Shown: positions 1-7,153 of the stretch, piece by piece
Numbering within the stretch: position 1 is the stretch's first letter
Layout: every line of letters begins with the position of its first letter
Source of the DNA: Solirubrobacteraceae bacterium
GTDB taxonomy: Bacteria > Actinomycetota > Thermoleophilia > Solirubrobacterales > Solirubrobacteraceae
Assembly (NCBI GenBank): GCA_016462625.1
Contig: JAEMSV010000074.1
Coordinates: 1-18,267, forward strand
DNA length: 18,267 nt
Reading direction: 5' to 3'
Made by a program: the position numbers and the translations under genes
The notes under the pieces: generated by a model
The model's input: the letters and a program-made list of their open reading frames with translations, nothing else
What the model was told of the DNA's origin: nothing
Database searches by the model: none

Positions 1-2
1 CC

Positions 3-482
3 CCAGGACCGAAGGGTGACCCGGCTGGGCTGGAGCGGGTCCCGGTGCTCCGCGCGGAGGGGATCGCCGCCGACTGCGAGGGCGACGAGTCCATCCCCAA
101 CACGCGCACGGGGGTGACCTTCTTCTGGACCCGCAAGACGATCGACAGCGCCGACATCCTCTCGTCGACGTGCGAGGAGAAGGACCGGCTGGTCGCACCG
201 CGGGCCGGGGTCTACCTGATCACGGCGTCGATCGAGTGGCCCGCCGCCGCCGACACGGGTGGGCGGACATTGGCGATCAAGAGGGCCGGCCGCGAGTTCC
301 TCGCCTCCGACAGCCGGGCGAACCCCGCCAACGGCAACACCCAGCAGTCGATCAGCACGGTCACCTACCTCCAGCAAGGGGGCGCCATCGAGATCTGGGG
401 CTTCCAGTCGGCGCCGTCGGCTCTGCTGGTCGACTCCGCCCAGTCGACCAGCAACGTGACCATGACCTGGATGTCACCGTGA
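3..482 (+). CDS. C-terminal part of a collagen-like / C1q-TNF-like domain protein (5' truncated by the window)
   Basis: The frame is open from base 3 to the TGA at 480-482, and the true start lies upstream. A GTG at 45 is in frame but should not be taken as the start, because the preceding codons read PGPKGDPAGLERVP: two Gly-X-Y triplets followed by the usual exit from a collagen-like stretch. The remaining ~145 residues look like a C1q/TNF-type jelly roll. They include a GVYLITASIEW strand near the middle, a TVTYLQQGGAIEIWGFQ strand pair and a short terminal strand ending TWMSP. In bacteria such collagen plus C1q-like proteins are usually surface-exposed or secreted trimers, with the globular head nucleating the triple helix. 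Any signal peptide is outside the window. The gene is convergent with the sigma-factor gene, with only 12 bp between the two stop codons. The C1q-like call is by pattern and moderately sure. The collagen part rests on very few triplets. Confidence 0.6.
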   Translation, partial: PGPKGDPAGLERVPVLRAEGIAADCEGDESIPNTRTGVTFFWTRKTIDSADILSSTCEEKDRLVAPRAGVYLITASIEWPAAADTGGRTLAIKRAGREFLASDSRANPANGNTQQSISTVTYLQQGGAIEIWGFQSAPSALLVDSAQSTSNVTMTWMSP

Positions 483-494
483 GCGCTCCCGGCG

Positions 495-1712
495 TCAACC
501 CTCCCGGAGCAGCGCCCGCTGGGCGTCGTTGAGGGGCAGCGCGGCCGCCCGGCGGTCCGCGGCCTCGGCCTCCGCGGTCCGGCCCAGCCGGCGCAGCAGC
601 ACGCCGCGGGTCGCGTGCCACAGCGGGTAGTCCTCGAGCCCGGGGACCGCGTCGACCTCGGCCAGACCGGCCGCCGGCCCGTCCCGCCCGGCCACGGCCG
701 CGGCCCGGTTGAGCCGCACGACCGGGCCGGCATCGAGGGTCAGCAGCACGTCGTACCACGACACGACCGCTCCCCAGTCGGTCTCGTCGTACGCCGGGGC
801 GAGGGCGTGGCACGCGGCGATCGCCGCCTGCACGACGAACCGGTCCGGCCGGTCCGGGCTGCGGCGCAGTCCCTCGCCGACGAGCCGGACGCCCTCCTCG
901 ACCTTGGCGGCGTCCCACAGGTCCCGGTCCTGGTCGCCGAGCAGCACCGCCGCTCCGGCGGCGTCGACGCGGGCGGCGCGGCGTGAGTCCTGCAGCAGCA
1001 TGAGCGCCAGCAGGCCGACCGCGCCGGCGTCGTCGGGCTGCAGCCGCACCAGCAGGCGGGCCAGCCGGATCGCCTCGTCGAGCAGCTCGTCGCGGACCAG
1101 GTCGGGTCCTCCGGAGGCGGCGTACCCCTCGTTGAAGAGCAGGTACGTCGTCGTGAGCACCGCCGCCCAGCGGTCGGGGAGCTCGTGGTCGGGCGGCACC
1201 CGGTAGGGGATCCGGGCCTGCTTGATCTTCTGCCTGGCCCGGGTGAGGCGCTTGGCCATCGACGCCTCGGACACCAGCATCGCCCGGGCGACCTCGGCGG
1301 TCGTGAGCCCGCACAGCGTGCGCAGGGCGAGCGCGACCTGGGTCGCCGGCGCGAGGCTCGGGTGGCAGCAGGTGAACACCAGGCGGAGCAGGTCGTCCTC
1401 GACCATGGAGTCCGAGGGCTCCTCGGGGTCGGTGACGGTGAGGTCCATCGCGGCCTCCTCCTTGGGGCGCCGGCTCGCCTCCCGCCGGACCAGGTCCACC
1501 GCCCTGCGGCGCGCCGTCAGGCGCAGCCACGCGACGGGGTTGTCGGGAACCCCGTCGCGCGGCCAGCGCTCCAGCGCGGTGAGCGTGGCGTCCTGGACGG
1601 CGTCCTCGGCGAGGGCCAGGTCGCCCGTCCAGCGCGCCAGCGTGGCCAGGACGTCCCGGCCGGAGGTGCGGACCAGGGCGACGAGCGCCTCGCCCGGGTC
1701 TGGCGAGGTCAC
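495..1712 (-). CDS. ECF42-type RNA polymerase sigma factor with C-terminal TPR-like extension
   Basis: The product is a 405-residue ECF sigma factor. Region sigma2 spans about 10-77 (AEDAVQDATLTALERWP at 35-51, then NPVAWLRLTARRRAVDLVRR). Region sigma4 spans about 105-163 (LCGLTTAEVARAMLVSEASMAKRLTRARQKI, a helix-turn-helix). The remaining ~240 residues are a helical extension starting with the family hallmark LLFNEGYAASGG near 190. Length, the FTCCHPSLAP linker and this extension match the ECF42 group, which is typically encoded beside DGPF/YCII proteins and lacks a classical anti-sigma factor. The start is the GTG at 1712-1710, which overlaps the TGA of the upstream DGPF gene (GTGA), indicating translational coupling. 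A longer in-frame reading to 1808 lies wholly inside that gene and is rejected. The signal sensed is unknown. It probably directs RNA polymerase to its own operon and few other targets. Confidence 0.9.
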   Translation of the reverse strand: MTSPDPGEALVALVRTSGRDVLATLARWTGDLALAEDAVQDATLTALERWPRDGVPDNPVAWLRLTARRRAVDLVRREASRRPKEEAAMDLTVTDPEEPSDSMVEDDLLRLVFTCCHPSLAPATQVALALRTLCGLTTAEVARAMLVSEASMAKRLTRARQKIKQARIPYRVPPDHELPDRWAAVLTTTYLLFNEGYAASGGPDLVRDELLDEAIRLARLLVRLQPDDAGAVGLLALMLLQDSRRAARVDAAGAAVLLGDQDRDLWDAAKVEEGVRLVGEGLRRSPDRPDRFVVQAAIAACHALAPAYDETDWGAVVSWYDVLLTLDAGPVVRLNRAAAVAGRDGPAAGLAEVDAVPGLEDYPLWHATRGVLLRRLGRTAEAEAADRRAAALPLNDAQRALLREG

Positions 1713-2056
1713 ATCCCGAAGTCGATGACCGGACGGACCTCGACCGCACCGTCCCAGGCGCCGGGGATCGTGGCCGCCCGGGCGATGGCCTCGTCGAGGT
1801 CGGCGCACTCGAGCAGGTAGAAGCCGGTGAGGGCCTCCTTGGTCTCGGCGTAGGGACCGTCCGTCGTGGTCACGTCGCCGCCCTTCTCGGTGACCCGGAC
1901 CGTGGTGGCCGTCGACGTCGGGTAGAGCGCGGCGCCTCCGCGGATGACGGCGGCCGCGGCCTGGCCGAACTCGTTGTAGTCGGCCATGTCGGCGGCGTAC
2001 TCGGGCTGGGTCCAGTCGACGTCGCGGCTGTAGATGATGGCGGCGTACTGCGGCAT
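1709..2056 (-). CDS. DGPF/YCII-family protein, partner of the ECF42 sigma factor
   Basis: This 115-residue protein has the compact alpha/beta YCII-like fold pattern. It opens with a strand (MPQYAAIIYS), has a central strand pair around VRVTEKGG, carries the signature DGPYAE at 66-71 (the DGPF motif) and ends PVIDFGM. Such proteins are widely co-encoded with ECF42 sigma factors, but their biochemical role is not established. The ATG at 2056 is preceded by a good Shine-Dalgarno (GAGGAG about 6 nt upstream). The in-frame extension to 2188 runs through the promoter region and is unlikely. The stop codon overlaps the GTG of the sigma gene, so the two form one transcript read leftwards. It is most plausibly a regulatory partner or a target of the sigma factor; the latter is an inference from gene order. 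Confidence 0.9.
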   Translation of the reverse strand: MPQYAAIIYSRDVDWTQPEYAADMADYNEFGQAAAAVIRGGAALYPTSTATTVRVTEKGGDVTTTDGPYAETKEALTGFYLLECADLDEAIARAATIPGAWDGAVEVRPVIDFGM

Positions 2057-2103
2057 GGCGATCTCCTCGGGTGTGGCCGGCCCGGTGCCGGCTCTCACCC
2101 TAG

Positions 2104-2131
2104 AGACGAACGGGGTCCGGGCAGAAGGACA
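2104..2131 (-). promoter_or_regulatory. Possible ECF42-type promoter for the DGPF-sigma operon
   Basis: Read on the minus strand, TGTCCT (2131-2126) is separated by 17 nt from CGTC (2108-2105). It lies about 50-75 bp ahead of the DGPF start codon. ECF42 promoters are described as a TGTCGA-like -35 with a short CG(A/T)C-type -10, so this fits an autoregulated operon, with two of six -35 positions deviating. A housekeeping-like TAGGGT (2102-2097) lies just downstream and could instead be the -10 of a vegetative promoter. Confidence 0.35.
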
Positions 2132-2147
2132 TCCGGGAGCCTGGCGA

Positions 2148-2174
2148 TTGACAACTAGAACACGTTCTACAAAA
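2148..2174 (+). promoter_or_regulatory. Sigma70-type promoter of the 2220-7086 operon
   Basis: A consensus TTGACA (2148-2153) is followed after 15 nt by TACAAA (2169-2174), a 4/6 match to the -10. Slightly longer spacings using the neighbouring A-rich bases are also possible. Transcription would start near 2181-2184, about 35 nt before the GTG at 2220. The KstR-like operator fills the spacer, so a bound repressor would exclude RNA polymerase. Confidence 0.55.
2156..2169. promoter_or_regulatory. KstR-like operator (TAGAAC-ac-GTTCTA)
   Basis: This inverted repeat has two perfect 6-bp arms and a 2-bp spacer. It matches the published KstR consensus (AAC-n2-GTT core with flanking T-A, commonly tAGAACnnGTTCTa). 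KstR is the TetR-family repressor of actinobacterial cholesterol catabolism and is relieved by sterol-derived CoA thioesters. It sits inside the -35/-10 spacer of the rightward promoter. It is 87 bp or more from the leftward DGPF gene, so the rightward operon is the likely target. Confidence 0.75.
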
Positions 2175-2175
2175 C

Positions 2176-2187
2176 TGACGCGCGTCA
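2176..2187. promoter_or_regulatory. Perfect 12-bp palindrome TGACGCGCGTCA downstream of the promoter
   Basis: The palindrome is perfectly symmetric, 6 bp beyond the KstR-like site and around the expected transcription start, 32 bp before the start codon. It could be a second operator. I do not know a named regulator for it. A chance CG-rich palindrome is possible in DNA of this composition. Confidence 0.35.
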
Positions 2188-2219
2188 ACTAGAGACCCAC
2201 GTCACACAGGAGTGCCCGG

Positions 2220-3368
2220 GTGACCATCGGCCCCACGTCAGACCTCAAGCTCCAACGCACCGCACGCGACCCGGCGACCGTCCCGCCGCTGCTGGAGGAC
2301 TGGCTGACGGGGGCCTTGCCGGCCGGGGCGGAGCCCGAGGTCACCATCCTCAGCGGCATCGACTCCAACGGGATGAGCTCCGAGACGCTCGTCTTCGACG
2401 CCACCTGGACCGAGGACGGCGAGCGGTCCACCCGCGAGTTCGTCGCCCGGGTAGCGCCCAGCCCGGACGAGTACCCGGTCTTCATGGACTACGCGCTGCA
2501 GGACCAGTACGACGCCATGCGGATCGTCGGCGAGCGCACCGGCGTGCCGGTGCCGGAGGTCGGGCTGTTCGAGCCGACCGGCGAGGTCCTCGGCACGCCG
2601 TTCTTCCTGATGAAGCGGATCGACGGCGTCGTGCCGCCCGACGTGCCGCCGTACAACTGGGGGACCGCCCCGGACATCGACGGCAACTGGCTGTCCGACG
2701 CGTCCCCCGAGGACCAGCGCCGGCTCCAGGACAACACCATCCGGGCGATCGCCGAGCTGCACTCGATCCCCGAGGCGGCCGAGCGGTTCGCGTTCCTGGA
2801 CCGGTCGTCCTACCCGGGGGAGACCCCGCTGCGGCGCAACCTGGCCTGGGTGCGGGCGTGGTACGAGTGGTCGATCCCCGACCTCGGCCCGTCGCCCACC
2901 GCCGAGCGGGCGCTGGCCTGGCTCGAGGCCAACGAGCCGGAGACCGAGACCGACACCGTGCTCTGCTGGGGCGACTCCCGGGTCGGCAACGTGATGTTCA
3001 AGGACTTCGCCCCCGTCGGCGTGCTCGACTGGGAGATGGCCGCGATCGGCCCGCGCGAGATGGACCTGTCGTGGATCTGCTTCGCCCACATGGTCTTCGA
3101 GTCGATCACCGAGGTCTTCGGCTTCCCGGGCATGCCGGACTTCCTGCGCGAGGAGGACGTCAAGGCGACCTACACCGAGGCGACCGGCAAGGAGATCGGC
3201 GACCTCACCTGGTACCACCTCTACAACGCCGTCCAGTGGTGCGTGGTCTTCATGCGCACCGGCGCCCGGTCGATCCACTTCGGTGAGGTCGAGCGTCCCG
3301 ACGACGTCGAGTCCCTGTTCCACCACAAGCCGCTCATGGAGCGGCTCCTCGAGAAGGCAGGCGCCTGA
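2220..3368 (+). CDS. Phosphotransferase-family (APH/ACAD10-like kinase fold) protein
   Basis: This 382-residue protein has an aminoglycoside-phosphotransferase/choline-kinase-like fold. The N-lobe is about 20-130 (VTILSGIDSNGMSSETLVFDATW, then EFVARVAP, where the nucleotide-binding Lys is not obvious). Next come a hinge with FFLMKRIDGVVPP and the catalytic loop CWGDSRVGNVMF (D252, N257; Trp replaces the usual His of HxDxxxxN). The metal-binding segment is GVLDWEMAAIGPREMDLSW (D270). Actinobacteria carry many such proteins next to acyl-CoA and steroid catabolic genes; they are related to the kinase part of ACAD10 and probably phosphorylate small hydroxylated substrates. The actual substrate is unknown. 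The GTG at 2220 has AGGAG 7 nt upstream. It is the first gene of the operon behind the KstR-like operator. Antibiotic resistance is unlikely given the context. Confidence 0.85.
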   Translation: MTIGPTSDLKLQRTARDPATVPPLLEDWLTGALPAGAEPEVTILSGIDSNGMSSETLVFDATWTEDGERSTREFVARVAPSPDEYPVFMDYALQDQYDAMRIVGERTGVPVPEVGLFEPTGEVLGTPFFLMKRIDGVVPPDVPPYNWGTAPDIDGNWLSDASPEDQRRLQDNTIRAIAELHSIPEAAERFAFLDRSSYPGETPLRRNLAWVRAWYEWSIPDLGPSPTAERALAWLEANEPETETDTVLCWGDSRVGNVMFKDFAPVGVLDWEMAAIGPREMDLSWICFAHMVFESITEVFGFPGMPDFLREEDVKATYTEATGKEIGDLTWYHLYNAVQWCVVFMRTGARSIHFGEVERPDDVESLFHHKPLMERLLEKAGA

Positions 3369-3372
3369 CCAC

Positions 3373-4491
3373 ATGATCACCGGGCTGGACGAGTTCCCGA
3401 TCCACCAGCTGCCGCAGCCGATGGCCGACGTCGGCAGCAGCGACCGCAACTTCTACGACCGGTGGTACTTCAACGCCCACGACCGGACCGGTGACATCTT
3501 CGCCATCTTCGGCGCCGGCTACTACCCCAACCTGGGCACCAAGGACGCGTTCGTGATCGTCCGCCGCGGCGACGAGCAGACCGCGGTGCACCTCAGCGAC
3601 GCGATGGACCACGACCGGCTGAACCCGCACATCGGGAACTTCCGGATCGAGGTGCCCAAGCCGCTCGAGGAGGTCCGGGTCGTCCTCGAGGAGACCGAGG
3701 GCATCGCCATGGACATCCACTGGCGTGGCCTCTTCCCGGCCATCCAGGAGGCGCCGCACGTGATGCGCACCGGCACGCTGCGGAAGGTGCTCGACGCGCA
3801 GCGGTTCGCCCAGTGCGGCTCGTGGGAGGGCACGATCTCCATCGACGGGACCGACATCGCGGTCACGCCGGACCGCTGGATCGGGTCCCGCGACCGCTCG
3901 TGGGGCATCCGCCCCTCCGGCGAGGCGGAGCCGCCCGGACGTCCGGCCGAGCCGGCCTGGAACGGCATGTGGTGGCTCTACGTCCCGGTCGCGTTCGACG
4001 ACTTCGGGATCTGCCTGATCATCCAAGAGGAGTCCGACGGCTACCGGCTCCTCAACGACTGCACGCGGATCTTCAAGGACGGCCGGATCGAGCAGCTCGG
4101 CTGGCCGCGGATCGAGACGACGTACGTCTCCGGCACGCGGACGCCCAAGAGCGGCCGGGTCTCGTGCACCTTGCCCGACGGCACCCCGGTCACGATCGAC
4201 CTCGAGGGCCTGTTGCCGGTGCCGATCCACATCGGAGGCGGCTACGGCGGCGACCCCGACTGGGGCCACGGCCGCTGGAACGGCCCAGGCTTCACCGAGC
4301 GCCGCACCTACGACATGACCGACCCGGCCGTCGTCGGCCTGGTTCCCTTCGGCCTCACCGACAACGTCGGCCGGGCGGTCTGGAACGAGGAGGGCAAGGA
4401 GCCGCAGGAGGGCTGGGGCCTCTACGAGCACGGCGTCCTCGGCCTGCACGAGCCCACCGGCTTCACCGACTGGTTCATCCACGCCCCGTGA
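3373..4491 (+). CDS. DUF7065-like / CrtC-type lipocalin-fold protein of unknown function
   Basis: This 372-residue protein has no signal peptide or membrane helix. Most of the sequence is short beta strands rich in Trp, Tyr and Gly. The clearest signature is WIGSRDRSWGIRP around residues 174-186, followed by GMWWLYVPVAFDD. This matches a family of uncharacterised actinobacterial proteins (DUF7064/7065) and recalls the two-lipocalin hydroxyneurosporene hydratase (CrtC) type, which acts on isoprenoid-like lipids. A lipid- or steroid-processing role fits the KstR-like operator and the neighbours, but that is inference. The start is the ATG at 3373, 4 nt after the upstream stop. A longer in-frame reading from 3283 lies within the upstream gene. 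No strong Shine-Dalgarno is visible, which suggests translational coupling. Confidence 0.75.
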   Translation: MITGLDEFPIHQLPQPMADVGSSDRNFYDRWYFNAHDRTGDIFAIFGAGYYPNLGTKDAFVIVRRGDEQTAVHLSDAMDHDRLNPHIGNFRIEVPKPLEEVRVVLEETEGIAMDIHWRGLFPAIQEAPHVMRTGTLRKVLDAQRFAQCGSWEGTISIDGTDIAVTPDRWIGSRDRSWGIRPSGEAEPPGRPAEPAWNGMWWLYVPVAFDDFGICLIIQEESDGYRLLNDCTRIFKDGRIEQLGWPRIETTYVSGTRTPKSGRVSCTLPDGTPVTIDLEGLLPVPIHIGGGYGGDPDWGHGRWNGPGFTERRTYDMTDPAVVGLVPFGLTDNVGRAVWNEEGKEPQEGWGLYEHGVLGLHEPTGFTDWFIHAP

Positions 4492-4537
4492 CCGAGCGCC
4501 GCCCGCCCGTCAGCCGCACCACCACCAGGAGCACCCC

Positions 4538-5995
4538 ATGACCCACGACCGCGACGCCTTCTTCATCGACGGCGGCTGGGCCGCCCCGGCCACGTCGGAC
4601 ACGCTGGAGGTGATCAGCCCCCACTCCGAGCAGGTCGTGGCGACCGTGCCCGAGGGCAGCCCGGCCGACATCGACGCCGCGGTGGCGGCCGCCCGCGCGG
4701 CGTTCGACGCCGGCCCCTGGCCGCGGATGTCGCCGCAGGAGCGGATCGACGTCGTCCAGGCGTTCTCCGGTCTGTACGCCGGGAAGATGGGCGAGATGGC
4801 CGAGCTGATCACCATCGAGATGGGCTCGCCCACCTCGTTCAGCAACCTGGCCCAGTCGCCCGCGCCGTGGATGCAGATCGAGGCGTTCCTGGCGATCGCC
4901 CGGGACTACCCGTGGGAGGAGACCCGGGCCGGTGCGCTCGGCTCGCCCGTCGTCGTACGCCGGGAGCCGGTCGGCGTGGTCGCGGCCATCCCGCCGTGGA
5001 ACGTCCCGCAGTTCACGATCATGTCCAAGGTCATCCCCGCGCTGCTCGCGGGCTGCACGGTGGTCGTGAAGCCCGCGCCGGAGACGCCGCTCGACACCTA
5101 CCTGATGGCCGAGCTCTTCCAGGAGGCCGGCGTCCCCAACGGCGTCGTCAACTTCGTGGCCGGCGGCCGCGAGGTCGGCGAGCACCTGGTGGCGCACCCG
5201 GGCGTCGACAAGGTCGCGTTCACCGGCTCGACCGCGGCCGGTCGCAAGATCGCCGCGGTGTGCGGCGAGCAGCTCAAGCGGGTCTCGCTCGAGCTCGGCG
5301 GCAAGTCCGCCGCGATCGTCCTCGACGACGCCGACCTGGCCGCGACGATGGAGGGCCTGAAGTTCACCGCGCTGATGAACTCCGGCCAGGCCTGCGTCGC
5401 GCAGACCCGGATCCTCGCGTCGCGGGCGAAGTACGACGAGGTGCTCGACGCCCTCGTGCAGACGGTGTCCGCGATGCAGGTCGGCGACCCGATGGACCCG
5501 GCCACCGAGATCGGGCCGATGGTCGCGCAGCGCCAGCAGGAGCGGGTCGAGAAGTACATCGCCCTCGGCCAGGAGGAGGGCGCCCGGGTCGCGCTCGGCG
5601 GCAACGGCATGCCCGACGGCCTCTCGTCCGGGTGGTACGTGCGGCCGACGATCTTCGCCGACGTCGACAACCGGATGCGGATCGCCCAGGAGGAGATCTT
5701 CGGGCCGGTGCTGTCGGTGATCCCCTACGACGACGTCGACGACGCCGTCCGGATCGCCAACGACTCCGACTACGGACTGGCCGGCACGGTGTGGACCGGT
5801 GACCCGGAGGCCGGGCTCGACGTCGCCCGCCAGGTGCGCGCCGGGACCTACGGCGTCAACACCTACACGATGGACTTCGCGGCGCCGTTCGGCGGCTTCA
5901 AGGCCTCCGGCGTCGGCCGCGAGTTCGGTCCCGAGGGCCTCGGGCAGTACACCGAGCTCAAGTCGATCTACACCTCGCTGCCGGCCGCCGAGTGA
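4538..5995 (+). CDS. NAD(P)-dependent aldehyde dehydrogenase
   Basis: This 485-residue ALDH-superfamily enzyme is of normal length for a soluble class-I/II type. Visible catalytic elements are PWN with N155, K178 in VVKPAPETP, the GSTAAGRK nucleotide-binding turn, the general base E252 in ELGGKSA, and the nucleophile C286 in GQACVAQTR. C-terminal landmarks are EEIFGPVLSV and PFGGFKASGVGREFG. It should oxidise an aldehyde to the carboxylic acid with NAD(P)+. The ATG has AGGAG 6 nt upstream (4527-4531), and its stop overlaps the next start (GTGA). Position in the KstR-like operon suggests an aldehyde from sterol side-chain or terpenoid/alkyl breakdown. The substrate cannot be read from the sequence. 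Confidence 0.92.
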   Translation: MTHDRDAFFIDGGWAAPATSDTLEVISPHSEQVVATVPEGSPADIDAAVAAARAAFDAGPWPRMSPQERIDVVQAFSGLYAGKMGEMAELITIEMGSPTSFSNLAQSPAPWMQIEAFLAIARDYPWEETRAGALGSPVVVRREPVGVVAAIPPWNVPQFTIMSKVIPALLAGCTVVVKPAPETPLDTYLMAELFQEAGVPNGVVNFVAGGREVGEHLVAHPGVDKVAFTGSTAAGRKIAAVCGEQLKRVSLELGGKSAAIVLDDADLAATMEGLKFTALMNSGQACVAQTRILASRAKYDEVLDALVQTVSAMQVGDPMDPATEIGPMVAQRQQERVEKYIALGQEEGARVALGGNGMPDGLSSGWYVRPTIFADVDNRMRIAQEEIFGPVLSVIPYDDVDDAVRIANDSDYGLAGTVWTGDPEAGLDVARQVRAGTYGVNTYTMDFAAPFGGFKASGVGREFGPEGLGQYTELKSIYTSLPAAE

Positions 5996-7086
5996 CCGAG
6001 CAGCTCAACGAGCTCGCCTACTACGCCGTCACCCACCACCCGGCGGACGCCCGCAAGGTCTTCACCGAGGCGACCGACGCGGAGGCGCTGGGGCTCGGCA
6101 CGTGCATGATCAGCGAGCGGTTCACGGTCAAGGAGGCGGGCGTGCTGGCCGGCGCCGTCGCCGGGCGGGCGCCGTCCCTGGGCATCGCCAGCGCGGCGAT
6201 CAACCACCACACCCGGCACCCGGTCATCACGGCCGCCATGGGCTCGACCCTCAAGGCGATCACCGAGGACAAGTACGCGATGTCCTTCGGCCGCGGCTCG
6301 TCGGAGCACTGGAGGACCCTCGGGCTGCCCGTCGTCACCGAGGCGATCCTCCGCGACTACCTGACCATGCTGCGGCAGCTGTGGACCGACGGGTTCGTGC
6401 TCGACCACGACGGCCCGGCCGGGAAGTTCCCGGTGCTGCACAACCTGCACGGCCTCGACGGCGGTGGCCCGCCGCTCGGCCTGGTCGCGGTCGGCCCGCG
6501 CACCATGGAGCTCGCCGGTGAGCTGTGCGACTTCGTGGTCATGCACACCTTCTTCAGCGAGCAGGCCACGACCTCGTCGATCGAGGCGGTACGCCGGGGC
6601 GCCGAGCGGGCCGGCCGCGACCCGGACGCCGTCCGCATCTGGTCGTGCCTGGCCGCCGTACCCGACGACCTGTCCGACGACGACCGGGTGCGCCGCGGCG
6701 TCGGCCGGCTGGTCACCTACTTCCAGGCGTACGGCGACACGCTGGTCTCCGTCAACGGCTGGGACCCCGGCGCGTGGCAGAAGCTGAAGACGTCCGACCT
6801 CTTCATCGAGGCCTCCTCGGCCGGCGGCGCGATCGACGCGACGGCGTCGACCGAGACGCTGCTGCGCCTGGGGGAGATGGTCTCGGACGAGTGGCTGGAC
6901 GCCTCCGCGCACGGCCAGCCGGCCGACGCGGCGCGCACGATCGTGCGTGAGCTGGAGCTCGGCTGCCACTCGGTGATCCTCCACGGTGCGGAGCCCAGCG
7001 AGATCGCGCCTATGGTGGAGGCGTACCGCGCGGTCCGACCCGCGCTCGCCCGTCCGGTCGCCACCAACCCGGGCCGGTTCGCGTAG
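5992..7086 (+). CDS. F420-dependent LLM-class oxidoreductase (TIGR03857-like)
   Basis: This 364-residue luciferase-like TIM-barrel protein has the order expected of actinobacterial F420 enzymes. There is an early strand (NELAYYAVTHH), then GLGTCMISERF, a conserved APSLGIASAAINHHTRHP segment and a YAMSFGRGSSEHWRTLGL stretch near the cofactor site. A C-terminal helical part contains AARTIVRELELGCHSVILHG. The family uses reduced or oxidised F420 for hydride transfer, and several members are encoded in steroid or terpenoid catabolic loci. The exact reaction here is unknown. The GTG start overlaps the upstream ALDH stop by 4 nt, so the gene is translationally coupled. It is the last gene of the operon, followed by the hairpin at 7112-7152. 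Confidence 0.88.
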   Translation: MTEQLNELAYYAVTHHPADARKVFTEATDAEALGLGTCMISERFTVKEAGVLAGAVAGRAPSLGIASAAINHHTRHPVITAAMGSTLKAITEDKYAMSFGRGSSEHWRTLGLPVVTEAILRDYLTMLRQLWTDGFVLDHDGPAGKFPVLHNLHGLDGGGPPLGLVAVGPRTMELAGELCDFVVMHTFFSEQATTSSIEAVRRGAERAGRDPDAVRIWSCLAAVPDDLSDDDRVRRGVGRLVTYFQAYGDTLVSVNGWDPGAWQKLKTSDLFIEASSAGGAIDATASTETLLRLGEMVSDEWLDASAHGQPADAARTIVRELELGCHSVILHGAEPSEIAPMVEAYRAVRPALARPVATNPGRFA

Positions 7087-7111
7087 CCGCCAGGCAGGCA
7101 CGCCCACGAAC

Positions 7112-7152
7112 TCCTCTGGCCCCCGGTGTCCCGAGCACCGGGGGTCAGAGGA
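7112..7152. terminator. Strong hairpin between convergent genes (bidirectional terminator)
   Basis: The two 17-nt arms (7112-7128 and 7136-7152) pair fully, with one G-U, around a 7-nt loop (TCCCGAG). The arms contain CCCCCGGTG and CACCGGGGG. The hairpin starts 26 nt after the LLM stop and ends 2 nt before the stop of the oppositely oriented AAA gene. It lacks a U-tract on either side, as is common for actinobacterial terminators, and can act in both directions. Confidence 0.8.
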
Positions 7153-7153
7153 C

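Noticed and set aside
45..47. GTG at 45 as the start of the first gene
   Set aside because: The frame is open upstream and reads a Gly-X-Y collagen-type sequence, so the gene begins outside the window.
485..510. Hairpin GCTCC...GGAGC between the convergent genes at 482/495
   Set aside because: The arms pair only 5-7 bp with a mismatch and overlap the sigma-factor coding end, so it is too weak to call a terminator.
2220..3368. Aminoglycoside resistance gene
   Set aside because: The APH fold is shared by many metabolic kinases. The context is a KstR-like catabolic operon and the catalytic loop has Trp in place of the usual His.
2238..3449. Long minus-strand open frame (403 aa) opposite the phosphotransferase gene
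   Set aside because: It is a shadow of the plus-strand gene: low-complexity Arg/Gly/Val/Leu-rich sequence with no motif, while the plus frame carries clear kinase motifs. The same applies to 3334-4482, 4475-5197 and 5968-7107.
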